Of a stretch of DNA of 46,680 bases, positions 9,155 to 17,331 are shown one piece after another (position 1 is the stretch's first letter; every line of letters starts with the position of its first letter). The position numbers and the translations under genes were made by a program. The stretch comes from Advenella mandrilli (GTDB lineage Bacteria; Pseudomonadota; Gammaproteobacteria; Burkholderiales; Burkholderiaceae_B). The notes beneath the pieces were generated by a model, which worked only from the letters and a program-made list of their open reading frames with translations, ran no database searches and was not told the origin of the DNA. The stretch lies in the NCBI RefSeq assembly GCF_016595155.1, contig NZ_JAENGP010000019.1:1-46680 (forward strand), read 5' to 3'.

Positions 9155-10336
9155 TTATTCGTTGGAAACCCTTGCTTCCTTAGAAGCAAGTTCAGTTGGG
9201 AAAACAGTTACATGTTTACCATCCTGAATTTGAACAATGACACTCTTGATAGGATTTTGTCCCTGGAAACCATCGTAGTTTTTGAAGACAACATTGGTCA
9301 CGGGTGTTTTCAAATCGGTATTTGCCAATGCTTCACGGACCGCTTCACGATCAGTGGACTTGGCCCGTTTTAAGGCATCTGCAGCTACTTTCAAAGCCAG
9401 ATAACCTTCTGCCTCATAGAAAGAAGGTTCACCTTTAATTTTTTCTTTTATAGCTTTATAGAACTCAGGGTTACCCTCGTATTTCACGTCAGGACTCCAG
9501 CTAACAGCAGAAACGATATTCTCAGACTGTTTTCCGACCTGATCTATATAACTGCTCATTGAAGAGGCAGTATCAATAGCCACCACCTTGGTGGCCAGAC
9601 CAACCTCCTTCAATTGACGGGCAATTGCAATACCATCATCAGCATAAGAACTGGTCAACAGAATATCAGGATTGCCTGAACGGAACTTATTAAGGATGGG
9701 CCTGAAATCGGTTGTACCTTGATCGTAAGCCTGCCTCCCGATGACTTCATAACCACGTTCCTTGGCAAGTTTTTCCCCTTCTTCACTCACAGAGGTTGGC
9801 CATGCACCGTTACCATGCATAATGGCAATTTTTTTCAGACCGTGTTTATCGCGTAAATTATCGAAATAGTCCAGGTAAGCCTTCGCTACAATACTGGAAT
9901 TATGTTTGGCACGAAATACCCAAGGTGAGCCTGGCTTGGTAATAGAATTGTCTGCACTACCAAGAACAATTAATGGAATTTTCTGGCGGGTTGCTACTTT
10001 AGACATGGGTCCTGTAATGCCGGAGGCATAAGATCCGATAACCAGTGGCACGTTCTGCTTGTTTAATGACTCAAGTGCGGACAGGGCACTTTGTGCATCA
10101 GATCTATCATCCTGGGAGATAATTTCCAGCTTTTCGCCATTAATACCACCATTTGCGTTGATTTCTTCCAAAGCAAATTGTAAGCCTGCATTGTAACGTT
10201 CACCAAAAGCCGCAAAATTGCCCGACAAACTATTAATGACTCCAATTTTAATCTGGGCTGCTACCGGCATTGAAAATGCGGTCGCCGATAATGCGATCAA
10301 CAAACCTGCTTTAATATTTCTAGATTGAGTTTTCAT
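9155..10336 (-). CDS. livK: ABC transporter substrate-binding protein (LivK type)
   Basis: Periplasmic receptor of 393 residues, with a Sec signal peptide of about 27 residues (RNIKAGLLIALSATAFSMPVAAQ). The mature protein begins IKIGVINSLSGNFAAFGERYNAGLQFALEEINANGG, the standard Peripla_BP_6 opening. The ligand site includes the segment around SGITGPMSKVATRQKIPLI. It is the first gene of the livKHMGF-amidase operon and faces the IclR gene across 189 bp. The ligand is unknown; the downstream amidase hints at an amide or amidated amino acid. Confidence 0.9.
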   Translation of the reverse strand: MKTQSRNIKAGLLIALSATAFSMPVAAQIKIGVINSLSGNFAAFGERYNAGLQFALEEINANGGINGEKLEIISQDDRSDAQSALSALESLNKQNVPLVIGSYASGITGPMSKVATRQKIPLIVLGSADNSITKPGSPWVFRAKHNSSIVAKAYLDYFDNLRDKHGLKKIAIMHGNGAWPTSVSEEGEKLAKERGYEVIGRQAYDQGTTDFRPILNKFRSGNPDILLTSSYADDGIAIARQLKEVGLATKVVAIDTASSMSSYIDQVGKQSENIVSAVSWSPDVKYEGNPEFYKAIKEKIKGEPSFYEAEGYLALKVAADALKRAKSTDREAVREALANTDLKTPVTNVVFKNYDGFQGQNPIKSVIVQIQDGKHVTVFPTELASKEARVSNE

Positions 10337-10525
10337 CTTGTCTCCGTTTATTCTATGAGTTAACTATTATGAATTAATTTACAACAGCTCTTTTTAATTA
10401 AGAAAAATTTCCAAACCCCTCCATATTTTTAACTGTTTTAAAATTGCTATGTTGAAAGTAGTATATATGTTAATCAAAAAAATTCATTCCATTTATCAGA
10501 GTTTAAAGCTAGAATATTCCGTATA
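10337..10525. promoter_or_regulatory. Divergent control region between livK and iclR-like gene
   Basis: This 189-bp AT-rich interval must contain the promoters of both divergent genes. A short dyad TTCC-N7-GGAA (10517-10531) overlaps the IclR gene's start codon and could be an autoregulatory site; TTCC/GGAA arms occur in IclR-type operators. No convincing ribosome site precedes the IclR ATG at 10526. Exact promoters were not resolved. Confidence 0.35.
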
Positions 10526-11305
10526 ATGGAACATGAATCAAATTTACTACCAAATAGTGCAACTTCTCTTGCCAAAGGCTTGGAAATTCTCAGGTGTTTT
10601 TCCGCGCGCGAACCTGCGCTTTCAAATAGTCAGCTTGCAAGCTATACTGGTTTACCAAAATCGACCGTTTCCAGATTAACCAAGACCTTGGTAGAGTTAG
10701 GCTATTTACGACACGACCAAAAAAGAAGACAGTACCGAATAGGTCCGTCTGTTCTTGCTCTAGGATATGCGGCTTTGTCAAATCTGCGTGTCATTGACAT
10801 TGCACGTCCACATATGCAAGCTTTAGCAGAAGCCACGGATGCACTCATTTCCCTGGCAATCCGAGATCGTCTTTCAATGCTTTACATTGAAGCCTGCTCC
10901 AGTGATGCAAATTTGACACTAAAAATGGGACGTGGCGTGCACATGCCCATGATAACAACCTCAATTGGCAGAGCTTTCCTTGCAAGCCTGCCAAAACTGG
11001 AACGCGAATATTTAATTACGCAAATCCAGTCAGAGCAGCCCCAACAAGTTCAGGCAGATATTCTGGCTGCTTTAAATGCGGAACTGGATTTTTTTAATAG
11101 GAATAAATACTGCCGTTCTTTTGGTGAATGGAAAAAAGATGTCAATGCCGTTTCGGCCCCCATTCAGTGGCCCGATGGCACTGATCTGGTGGTATTGTCA
11201 ATAAGTGGCCCATCATTTATTATTACTCCCCGTCTGCTTGAAGATGAGCTGGTTCCCAGATTACTTTCACTCACTGACTATATTTCAAGCCAACTTGTGT
11301 TATGA
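10526..11305 (+). CDS. IclR-family transcriptional regulator
   Basis: A 259-residue IclR regulator. The N-terminal winged HTH spans residues 13-75 (SLAKGLEILRCFS, LPKSTVSRLTKTLVELGYL), with a GAF-like effector domain after about residue 85 (DALISLAIRDRLSMLYIEA; GRAFLASLP; CRSFGEWKKDVNAVSAPI). IclR proteins sense small metabolites and often control divergent transport or catabolic operons. Here the target is most likely livKHMGF-amidase. The start codon lacks a clear Shine-Dalgarno sequence. Confidence 0.9.
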   Translation: MEHESNLLPNSATSLAKGLEILRCFSAREPALSNSQLASYTGLPKSTVSRLTKTLVELGYLRHDQKRRQYRIGPSVLALGYAALSNLRVIDIARPHMQALAEATDALISLAIRDRLSMLYIEACSSDANLTLKMGRGVHMPMITTSIGRAFLASLPKLEREYLITQIQSEQPQQVQADILAALNAELDFFNRNKYCRSFGEWKKDVNAVSAPIQWPDGTDLVVLSISGPSFIITPRLLEDELVPRLLSLTDYISSQLVL

Positions 11306-11767
11306 GAATTTTAAAGCGCTTGACCGTACACAGAAAATACTTGCAAACAAGCAGGCGTTTGCCGTCTCACCATCACCTAGCTGGAACTTGGTCAAGTATT
11401 GGGCCTGGCAATTCATAGCTTGTACTACGGTCACCTACCGGTGATTTTTACAAAACACCGTGCGCAAACAGTTCTGTAATATCACTAGCTGCCTGTTATG
11501 GATTCTGCTAAAGCATCAAGGTAATAGTGCCACCGCGGCCAAGGCGGAGATCGCCTGATATATTCACCGTAACTCATGCGGTGATTATGGGATGGTTTTT
11601 CTGGCTGTCAACGTAAAGCAGAACCGTTTTAGTTCATTATTTTAATCAGCGAAAAGTTATTTTTGATTTAATCGCATTGCCTAATCCAGTATCCAGCTAA
11701 TGTGACAGACATCGCAAGTAAGTCATTGCCATCCTGGATGAACTGCCATACCGCTCCATTCCACCTA
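11306..11767. other. Intergenic region with a possible decayed PucR-type HTH remnant
   Basis: No intact gene was found in these 462 bases between two convergent genes. In the plus frame at 11493-11582 the translation reads LLKHQGNSATAAKAEIA, a TGA stop, then YIHRNS. This resembles the C-terminal HTH of PucR/CdaR regulators (…GN-SATA-…-IHRNT-). If genuine it is a dead fragment. A weak stem TCACC/GGTGA followed by TTTTT lies at 11431-11449 and might end the IclR transcript. Confidence 0.3.
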
Positions 11768-12688
11768 TCAGTAAAGTGATGCCACCCCTACCGGTCGCGT
11801 TTTGAAGCGGCGATGCAGCCACATGTATTGATCAGAGGCACGCATGATTTCCTTTTCCACGACCTTGTTCATATACGTGGCAGCGGCAATTTTATCTTCA
11901 ATGGGAAAATTTTTCAGTTCGGGTTGAATCAGCAAGTCATAACCACTGCCATTATCTCGACGCACCAGCACCACGGGCAGTAATGCCGGTTTGGCCATCC
12001 GCGCCAGCATATACGGGGCACAGGTCGTCGCTGCCTCATTGACCGCGAACAGCGGCACAAAAACACTGCCACTACGACCGTAATCCTGGTCAGGCGCCAG
12101 CCAGAGCGCTTCTCCCTGTTTGAGGGCATGAACCATGCCACGTAAATCCTTGCGGTCAAGCATCGCCTTGTTGGACCGCAAGCGGCCTTTGGTCTGCACC
12201 CATTCCATCGCTTTGTTATTGTGTGGCCGATAGGTGGCCATCATCGGCTGACACAGCCCCATGGCACGACCACCCAGTTCAAGCGACATCAAATGCACGC
12301 CAATCATAAGCGCACCGCGACCATCCTGCTGCGCCAGCTTCAGATGATTCAACCCTGAAACATCGAACCAGCGCTTCACCCGCCTGTCAGACCAGAACCA
12401 GGCCATACCGGTTTCAAACAAGCCCATGCCCAGCGATTCAAAATTGGCCTGCACTTTACGCTCTCGCACGGCTTCATCCATTTCAGGAAAACACAACTCC
12501 AGATTGCGTCGCGTGATAGCGACACGGCGCTTCAGAAAGTGCATGGAAATGCGCCCCATCCATATTCCCAGGCGATTCAATATTGGATAAGGCAGCTGAA
12601 CAAGCAGAAAAAGCACGCCCAACCCAAACCAGGTCAGCCAGTAGCGGGGGTGAAAAAAGCTGGCCTGAAATTGCCGTGAATACTTCAT
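11768..12688 (-). CDS. LpxL/HtrB-like lipid A lauroyl acyltransferase
   Basis: Inner-membrane late acyltransferase of lipid A synthesis, 306 residues from the ATG at 12688. That start is preceded by AAGGAAC; a longer in-frame extension of 31 residues looks non-coding. The start matches LpxL proteins (SFFHPRYWLTWFGLGVLFL, a membrane anchor). The catalytic HX4E motif appears in GVHLMSLELGG, and LCFPEM and the D-x-D-Y-G motif (APDQDYGRSGSVFVPLF) are also present. It transfers an acyl chain to Kdo2-lipid A. It is unrelated to the neighbouring catabolic genes. Confidence 0.85.
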   Translation of the reverse strand: MKYSRQFQASFFHPRYWLTWFGLGVLFLLVQLPYPILNRLGIWMGRISMHFLKRRVAITRRNLELCFPEMDEAVRERKVQANFESLGMGLFETGMAWFWSDRRVKRWFDVSGLNHLKLAQQDGRGALMIGVHLMSLELGGRAMGLCQPMMATYRPHNNKAMEWVQTKGRLRSNKAMLDRKDLRGMVHALKQGEALWLAPDQDYGRSGSVFVPLFAVNEAATTCAPYMLARMAKPALLPVVLVRRDNGSGYDLLIQPELKNFPIEDKIAAATYMNKVVEKEIMRASDQYMWLHRRFKTRPVGVASLY

Positions 12689-13121
12689 AGGTTCCTTGAT
12701 GCGTTCGCGCAGGAAAACGATTGAGTTTAAGGGAGTTATTAATAGCGATAGCAAGAGTCTAAACCTGCATGCAGATATCATTTCGTTTCTGTCATCTGTT
12801 GAAATGCAATATCGCTATAAAGAGGAAAACGCACTCTATTTGTGCTTGTTAATCCAGACGGTAGTGTACGCATGAGTCTGGATGATGCGAAAATCGGGAG
12901 CGAAGTTGCGCACGATCCCATATCGCCATTGCATGGCTCTGATACCATTAGTTTTACCACATTATGGTATTTACATGAACACAAGAAACTTATTTAAACA
13001 ATTTATTCTCACCTGGCTGACCCGGACTGCGATCCTGAAATGGCTGAAACAATGTGCTCCAAGGGGCGTCATTCTTCCAGCCAGCGAAACTAACCGTCTT
13101 GTACTGACGCATCAGCACATA
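12689..13121. other. Intergenic region between paaY and lpxL-like gene
   Basis: These 433 bases hold no clear gene. One plus-strand frame is open at 12821-12997, with a possible ATG at 12872. It reads protein-like (VNPDGSVRMSLDDAKIGSEV, ending HKKLI) but has no ribosome site and no recognised family, so it may be a remnant. A short dyad ATACCAT/ATGGTAT lies at 12942-12970. The minus-strand promoter for the acyltransferase must lie here but was not identified. Confidence 0.25.
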
Positions 13122-13748
13122 TCAAGGCAAACCCGCATCCTGCTTCAAACGAGCAATAAACAAGGGATCATACGCGGGTGCCCGAACCCGCTTCCGGTTG
13201 GCTTCCGGCTGGGTTAACGGCTCTGCCACTTGTTTCGTGCTTTGCCTGGATTCCAGGGCAAGCCGCTGATAAATCAAAGTGCCTTCACGTTTCCAGGCTA
13301 TTTCTTCGGGCTTTAGTGCCCGCACAACACTGGCAGGAAATCCCAGAGCCAGATGGCCGGCCGGGATTTCCATGGAAGCCTTTAAAAAAGACATGGCGCC
13401 AATAATCGCATTTTCACCAATAACCACCCTGTCCATGATCACGGAATTCATGCCCACCATTGCATTTTTACCTACCCGGCAACCATGCAATATCGTGCCA
13501 TGACCAATATGGCCTTCTTCTTCCACAATCACTTCAGCATCAGGAAAACTGTGCGCCACGCAGTTGTCCTGAAAGTTTGCCCCTGCCAGCAACTGAATAC
13601 GGCCAAAATCACCGCGTAATACGGCACCCGGCCCCACGTAACAGGCCGGACCAATCAACACATCACCAATCAAAGTGGCGGCAGGATGGACATAAGCAGA
13701 AGGATCAACAACGGGAATCACGCCGTCAAAAGAAAAAATCTGAGCCAT
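13122..13748 (-). CDS. paaY: Phenylacetate degradation protein PaaY (gamma-carbonic-anhydrase-like)
   Basis: Left-handed beta-helix protein of 208 residues. The ATG at 13748 is chosen because GGGAG lies 10 bases upstream and homologues begin at this point. Hexapeptide repeats run from about residue 20 to 140 (HPAATLIGDVLIGPACYVGPGAVLRGDFGRI; IGHGTILHGCRVGKNAMVGMNSVI). Metal-ligand histidines are visible in AHSFPD, EGHIGHGTILHG. PaaY is a thioesterase/carbonic-anhydrase-like protein thought to relieve CoA sequestration by dead-end intermediates of the Paa pathway. It is the last gene of the paaA operon. Confidence 0.88.
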   Translation of the reverse strand: MAQIFSFDGVIPVVDPSAYVHPAATLIGDVLIGPACYVGPGAVLRGDFGRIQLLAGANFQDNCVAHSFPDAEVIVEEEGHIGHGTILHGCRVGKNAMVGMNSVIMDRVVIGENAIIGAMSFLKASMEIPAGHLALGFPASVVRALKPEEIAWKREGTLIYQRLALESRQSTKQVAEPLTQPEANRKRVRAPAYDPLFIARLKQDAGLP

Positions 13749-13801
13749 TAAATCAATACTCCCAATAACTGGCAATCATAATCAAGACATCATTTTTTAT
13801 A

Positions 13802-14566
13802 TTACTGGGCACGCAATCCCAGTGCCTGTAACTGGTTTTTTACCAATGACGCCCAACGTTGCAATTGGCTTTCATTACTTTCATGACGCAGCCCCAATTT
13901 GCGCAACATGTCATATCGCTCTGCATTCTGCTGACCGAATCCAACCGCAATTCGTGGATACCAATAATCCACGCTTTGCTGCAATGACTGTTGATGCTCT
14001 CCGGTTTTAACCAATAATGCCAAACCCTCCTGTGACAACTTGGTGTGCTCATGCTCGCGTGGCGCGATCACGCGAAAAACCACCGCCAATGGATCATACG
14101 AAACACGACTCAACTCTTCAAGCTGGACTTCGGCTGCCAGGCCCTGTAACACCGTCATGACAACGGCATCCATCCAGTTAAGCAGCGGGAAATAAAACAC
14201 GGGCAAACGCATATCCGCAGCCTGCCGCTCTTTAGGCAAATCATTTTCCCTGGGTAAGCGGAATGCCCACTCATGCTGTTTTTCATAGCGCTCGGCATCA
14301 GTACCAAATCCACTTAAAATCCGTAATACCCGCTGGGCATGATCGGCTTTTTCCAGTGTAATACGACTGGCCGCAATGCGTGCTTTAATATCCGGTGCAA
14401 AATTAATGGATGAGGCAAAACCAGCCGAAGCAGCCAATTCGCTATCCACAAACACAAACATCATGCGCATCAGTTCGGCACGGTAACGGGCCGGTGCATT
14501 TTCAGGAGAACTGAAAACGCCCCCCTGGGCCAGATACTCTTCAACTTTCATGTTATCAAACATCAT
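13802..14566 (-). CDS. PaaA/PaaC-like ferritin-fold protein in the paa operon
   Basis: A 254-residue protein resembling the phenylacetic acid catabolic (PF05138-like) ferritin fold but distinct from the PaaA and PaaC encoded nearby. Candidate diiron ligands are Glu43, Glu72/His76 (LEKADHAQ), Glu146 and an ExxH at Glu171-His174 (REHEHTK). This suggests a metal site, unlike PaaC, which has lost its ligands. AAGGAG overlaps the paaE stop just before its ATG, and it lies between paaE and paaY, so it is co-expressed with the epoxidase. Its role is unknown: an accessory or alternative oxygenase subunit is possible. Confidence 0.65.
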   Translation of the reverse strand: MMFDNMKVEEYLAQGGVFSSPENAPARYRAELMRMMFVFVDSELAASAGFASSINFAPDIKARIAASRITLEKADHAQRVLRILSGFGTDAERYEKQHEWAFRLPRENDLPKERQAADMRLPVFYFPLLNWMDAVVMTVLQGLAAEVQLEELSRVSYDPLAVVFRVIAPREHEHTKLSQEGLALLVKTGEHQQSLQQSVDYWYPRIAVGFGQQNAERYDMLRKLGLRHESNESQLQRWASLVKNQLQALGLRAQ

Positions 14567-14574
14567 GCTTCTCC

Positions 14575-15651
14575 TTATTCGTCATAACTGACTGTTATCC
14601 GGTCACTTTGGGGGTAACACTGGCATGTCAGCACATAACCCTGCTCTACTTCGTAATCTTCCAATGCATGGTTAACAGCCATTTCAACCTCGCCTTCCAG
14701 TACCTTGGCTTTACAAGTTGAACAAATCCCCGCTTTACAGGCATAAGGCGCATCCATCCTGTTTTCCAGCGCGGCATCCAGCAAACTCTGTCCCTCTTTG
14801 GGGAAATCAAAATTATGAACTACACCATCCAGCGTGACGGTTGCCACACATTGGTTAGCGGTACCGCGACTTGCCGATTTCACAACAGGACGGCTTAAGC
14901 GGCCGGGCTGGGACGAAGCAAAAAGTTCAAACTTGATATTTTCTTTAGCTAACCCATGATCTTTCAGGGCATCGGCAATGGTTAGCATCATGGCTTCGGG
15001 CCCACAGATAAAAGCAGTATGGACACGCTCAAGATTTATCCAGCTACTAAATAACGCCTTACATTTTTCGCTGTTGAGGCGGCCTGAAAAAACCTCGTTT
15101 TCCTGCCCTTCACTTTCAAGAAAATGAACGATGGAAAAACGCCCCATATACTCGTTTTTCAGGTCTTCAAGCTCTTCACGGAACATAATAGAGCCCACCT
15201 GGCGATTGGCATAGACCAATGTAAAACTGCTTAGTGGCTCTTGGGCCAAGGTGCTTTTGATGATGGACAATAATGGAGTAATACCACTGCCACCGGCAAA
15301 TCCCAAATAATGCCGCTTGTTTTCAGAGGCAAGCGGTATATGAAAACTGCCCATGGGTGCCATCGCTTCCAGTACGGTACCGGCACTTAGGTTTTCATTG
15401 GCCCAGGTAGAAAAAGCACCGCCATCCACCCGTTTGATGCCTACCCGTAGAACACCCTCATCAGGGGCCGAGCAGATAGAGTATGAACGACGCAGCTCAT
15501 CACCATCCACACCGTGACGGAAAGTCAGATACTGGCCGGGAATAAACTTGAACAATGCGTCATCTTCCTGACGCGGTTTTAATGTCACTACAACCGCATC
15601 ACGCGTGTCGTGATGCACATCCAGAACTTGCAAAGGGTGAAAGCGTGTCAT
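14575..15651 (-). CDS. paaE: Phenylacetyl-CoA 1,2-epoxidase reductase subunit PaaE
   Basis: NAD(P)H-dependent flavo-iron-sulfur reductase, 358 residues. The N-terminal FAD domain includes RRSYSICSAPD near residues 54-64. The nucleotide domain has GFAGGSGITPLLSI near 116-129. The C-terminal plant-type [2Fe-2S] ferredoxin has cysteines in YACKAGICSTCKAKV and a fourth in VLTCQCYP. It passes electrons to the PaaABC epoxidase, which forms ring-1,2-epoxyphenylacetyl-CoA. It sits 18 bases downstream of paaD in the operon. Confidence 0.95.
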   Translation of the reverse strand: MTRFHPLQVLDVHHDTRDAVVVTLKPRQEDDALFKFIPGQYLTFRHGVDGDELRRSYSICSAPDEGVLRVGIKRVDGGAFSTWANENLSAGTVLEAMAPMGSFHIPLASENKRHYLGFAGGSGITPLLSIIKSTLAQEPLSSFTLVYANRQVGSIMFREELEDLKNEYMGRFSIVHFLESEGQENEVFSGRLNSEKCKALFSSWINLERVHTAFICGPEAMMLTIADALKDHGLAKENIKFELFASSQPGRLSRPVVKSASRGTANQCVATVTLDGVVHNFDFPKEGQSLLDAALENRMDAPYACKAGICSTCKAKVLEGEVEMAVNHALEDYEVEQGYVLTCQCYPQSDRITVSYDE

Positions 15652-15669
15652 GAGCTCCTCCGATGGTGA

Positions 15670-16191
15670 TTAAATACATTTAAAATAATCAAATGGTTCC
15701 AAACAATCCTGACAGCGATAATTGGCTTTACAAGGTGTTGAACCAAACTGACTGACTTTTGTTGTGTTAGTGGAGCCACAGCGCGGGCAGGCAACCGTTA
15801 GGTTATTTTCTGTCCGTAACCAGATACGTGTACCTGCACCCGGACTTTCCTCGGTAACAGGTGGTGCAATACCATAGTCCCGCAACTTTTTCCGCCCCTG
15901 CTCACTAATCCAGTCGGTACTCCAGGGAGGTGACAGCTGGCGTTCCAGCCGCAGCTTTTCGATGCCATGGGCACGCAATGCCGCTTCAATATCCGCATTA
16001 ATGACTGACGTGGCCGGACAGCCTGAATAAGTGGGCGTAACCAGCACTACCAGCGTTTCGCCCTCGTAATACAACTTGCGGATAATACCCAGGTCTACCA
16101 ATGAAATAACCGGAATCTCAGGGTCTGGCACGGCATCCAGCCATTGCCAGACCTGATCCAGCTCTGGTCGGGATAAAGTGTTCATGGACAT
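15670..16191 (-). CDS. paaD: Phenylacetyl-CoA epoxidase maturation protein PaaD
   Basis: A 173-residue MIP18/DUF59-type protein followed by a C-terminal zinc-ribbon-like segment with two cysteine pairs (CPRCGSTNTT; CQDC) and a final Cys. The N-terminal domain shows VPDPEIPVISLVDLGIIR and the conserved TPTYSGCPAT Cys. PaaD helps mature the metal centres of the epoxidase complex. The ATG at 16191 overlaps the paaC TGA by one base (TGATG), which decides the start over two upstream GTG codons. Confidence 0.93.
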   Translation of the reverse strand: MSMNTLSRPELDQVWQWLDAVPDPEIPVISLVDLGIIRKLYYEGETLVVLVTPTYSGCPATSVINADIEAALRAHGIEKLRLERQLSPPWSTDWISEQGRKKLRDYGIAPPVTEESPGAGTRIWLRTENNLTVACPRCGSTNTTKVSQFGSTPCKANYRCQDCLEPFDYFKCI

Positions 16192-16964
16192 CACCACGCA
16201 CAGCCAGGATAGGCGCGCTGTAAAAATTGCATTTGCGCCAGAAGGTGTCCCAAATACTCGGTGTGTCGTCCCTGTTTACCCCCTTTATGCATGAAAGGAT
16301 TATCCGGTAACGTAAGGGTGGCCTGTTCCATGACTTCCTGCACACATGCCAGCCAGTCATCACGCAAACTTTCCGGCAAGGGTGCAACACCTGCATTAGC
16401 CAGCGCAATGTCATGCTCGTCGCCCACAAACATTTCTCCGGTATAGGCCCACAAATTATCAAGCGCTGACTGCATGCGGGTATGACTTTCGGGCGTGCCA
16501 TCACCCAGGCGAACCAGTAAATCACTACTGCGCTCAAGATGATAACTTACCTCTTTGATCGCTTTGGCGGCAATTTCGGCAACGCTGGCATTGGTAGACT
16601 GCGTTAAGGCCTGTAATTGCAGAAAATGCCAGGCATCAAATAAAAACTGCCTGACGATGGTATGGGCATAATCACCATTCGGCTGCTCTGCCAGGAGCAA
16701 ATTACGAAATTGCGCACAATCCCGTAAATAGGCCAGCTGATCGGCGGTTTTTCCTTCTGCTTCAAGCTCTGCCGCCAGCGCCAGCCAAAACTGGGTTTGC
16801 CCAATGAAATCAAGGGCAATGTTGGCCATGGCAATATCTTCTTCCAGCACCGGTGCATGACCGCACCATTCTGAAATGCGGTGTCCCAGCACCAAGGTGC
16901 TATCGCCCATTCGCAATAACATTTGCTGCAAGGCCGTTGACGTATCTGAATGCGCTGTTTTCAT
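16191..16964 (-). CDS. paaC: Phenylacetyl-CoA epoxidase structural subunit PaaC
   Basis: Ferritin-fold structural partner of PaaA, 257 residues. It opens with LLRMGDSTLVLGHRISEWCGHAPVLEEDIA, typical of PaaC, and continues with DFIGQTQFWL and YHLERSSDLLVRLGDGT. In this family PaaC has lost its iron ligands and supports PaaA in the multicomponent oxygenase. It abuts paaB (shared base at 16964) and overlaps paaD. Confidence 0.95.
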   Translation of the reverse strand: MKTAHSDTSTALQQMLLRMGDSTLVLGHRISEWCGHAPVLEEDIAMANIALDFIGQTQFWLALAAELEAEGKTADQLAYLRDCAQFRNLLLAEQPNGDYAHTIVRQFLFDAWHFLQLQALTQSTNASVAEIAAKAIKEVSYHLERSSDLLVRLGDGTPESHTRMQSALDNLWAYTGEMFVGDEHDIALANAGVAPLPESLRDDWLACVQEVMEQATLTLPDNPFMHKGGKQGRHTEYLGHLLAQMQFLQRAYPGCAW

Positions 16965-17248
16965 TACATACTCCCCACTTCCTTGGGAATTTTAAAAAAT
17001 GTGGGATGCCGATAAACCTTGGCGTTTGAAGGTTCAAACAAGGGGCCTCGTTTGGAGGGTGCACTGGCCACCACCTCTTCAGACTTGACCGCCCAAATAC
17101 TAACCCCTTCATTACGACGGGTATACACATCACGCGCATTATTAATTGCCATTTCTGCATCAGGTGCATGCAGGCTGCCTACATGACGGTGACTTAACCC
17201 ATGTTGACCACGAATAAAAATTTCCCATAAAGGCCATTCTTGAGACAT
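16964..17248 (-). CDS. paaB: Phenylacetyl-CoA epoxidase subunit PaaB
   Basis: Small 94-residue subunit of the PaaABCE epoxidase. It begins WPLWEIFIRGQHGLSHRHVGSLHAPDAEMA, the standard PaaB opening, and continues with NARDVYTRRNEGVSIWAV. It bridges PaaAC heterodimers in the complex. It is separated from paaA by an 83-base gap containing a strong stem, and overlaps paaC by one base. Confidence 0.95.
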   Translation of the reverse strand: MSQEWPLWEIFIRGQHGLSHRHVGSLHAPDAEMAINNARDVYTRRNEGVSIWAVKSEEVVASAPSKRGPLFEPSNAKVYRHPTFFKIPKEVGSM

Positions 17249-17296
17249 GAGATGTCCTCCTTATTTAATTGATTGTGACTAAATATCCAAACTTGC

Positions 17297-17314
17297 CCCG
17301 CTTTGCAAAGCGGG
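17297..17314 (-). repeat. Intercistronic palindrome between paaA and paaB
   Basis: CCCGCTTTGCAAAGCGGG is a perfect 18-base palindrome in the 83-base gap between paaA and paaB. As RNA it can form a GC-rich stem of about 7 bp with a 4-nt loop. No U-run follows on the minus strand, so mRNA stabilisation or processing is more likely than termination. Confidence 0.45.
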
Positions 17315-17331
17315 CTTTGCCCATGACTGTT

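Noticed and set aside
12882-13217. A 111-codon plus-strand frame overlapping the paaY end
   Set aside because: It runs antisense into the well-supported paaY gene, has no ribosome site and no family likeness.
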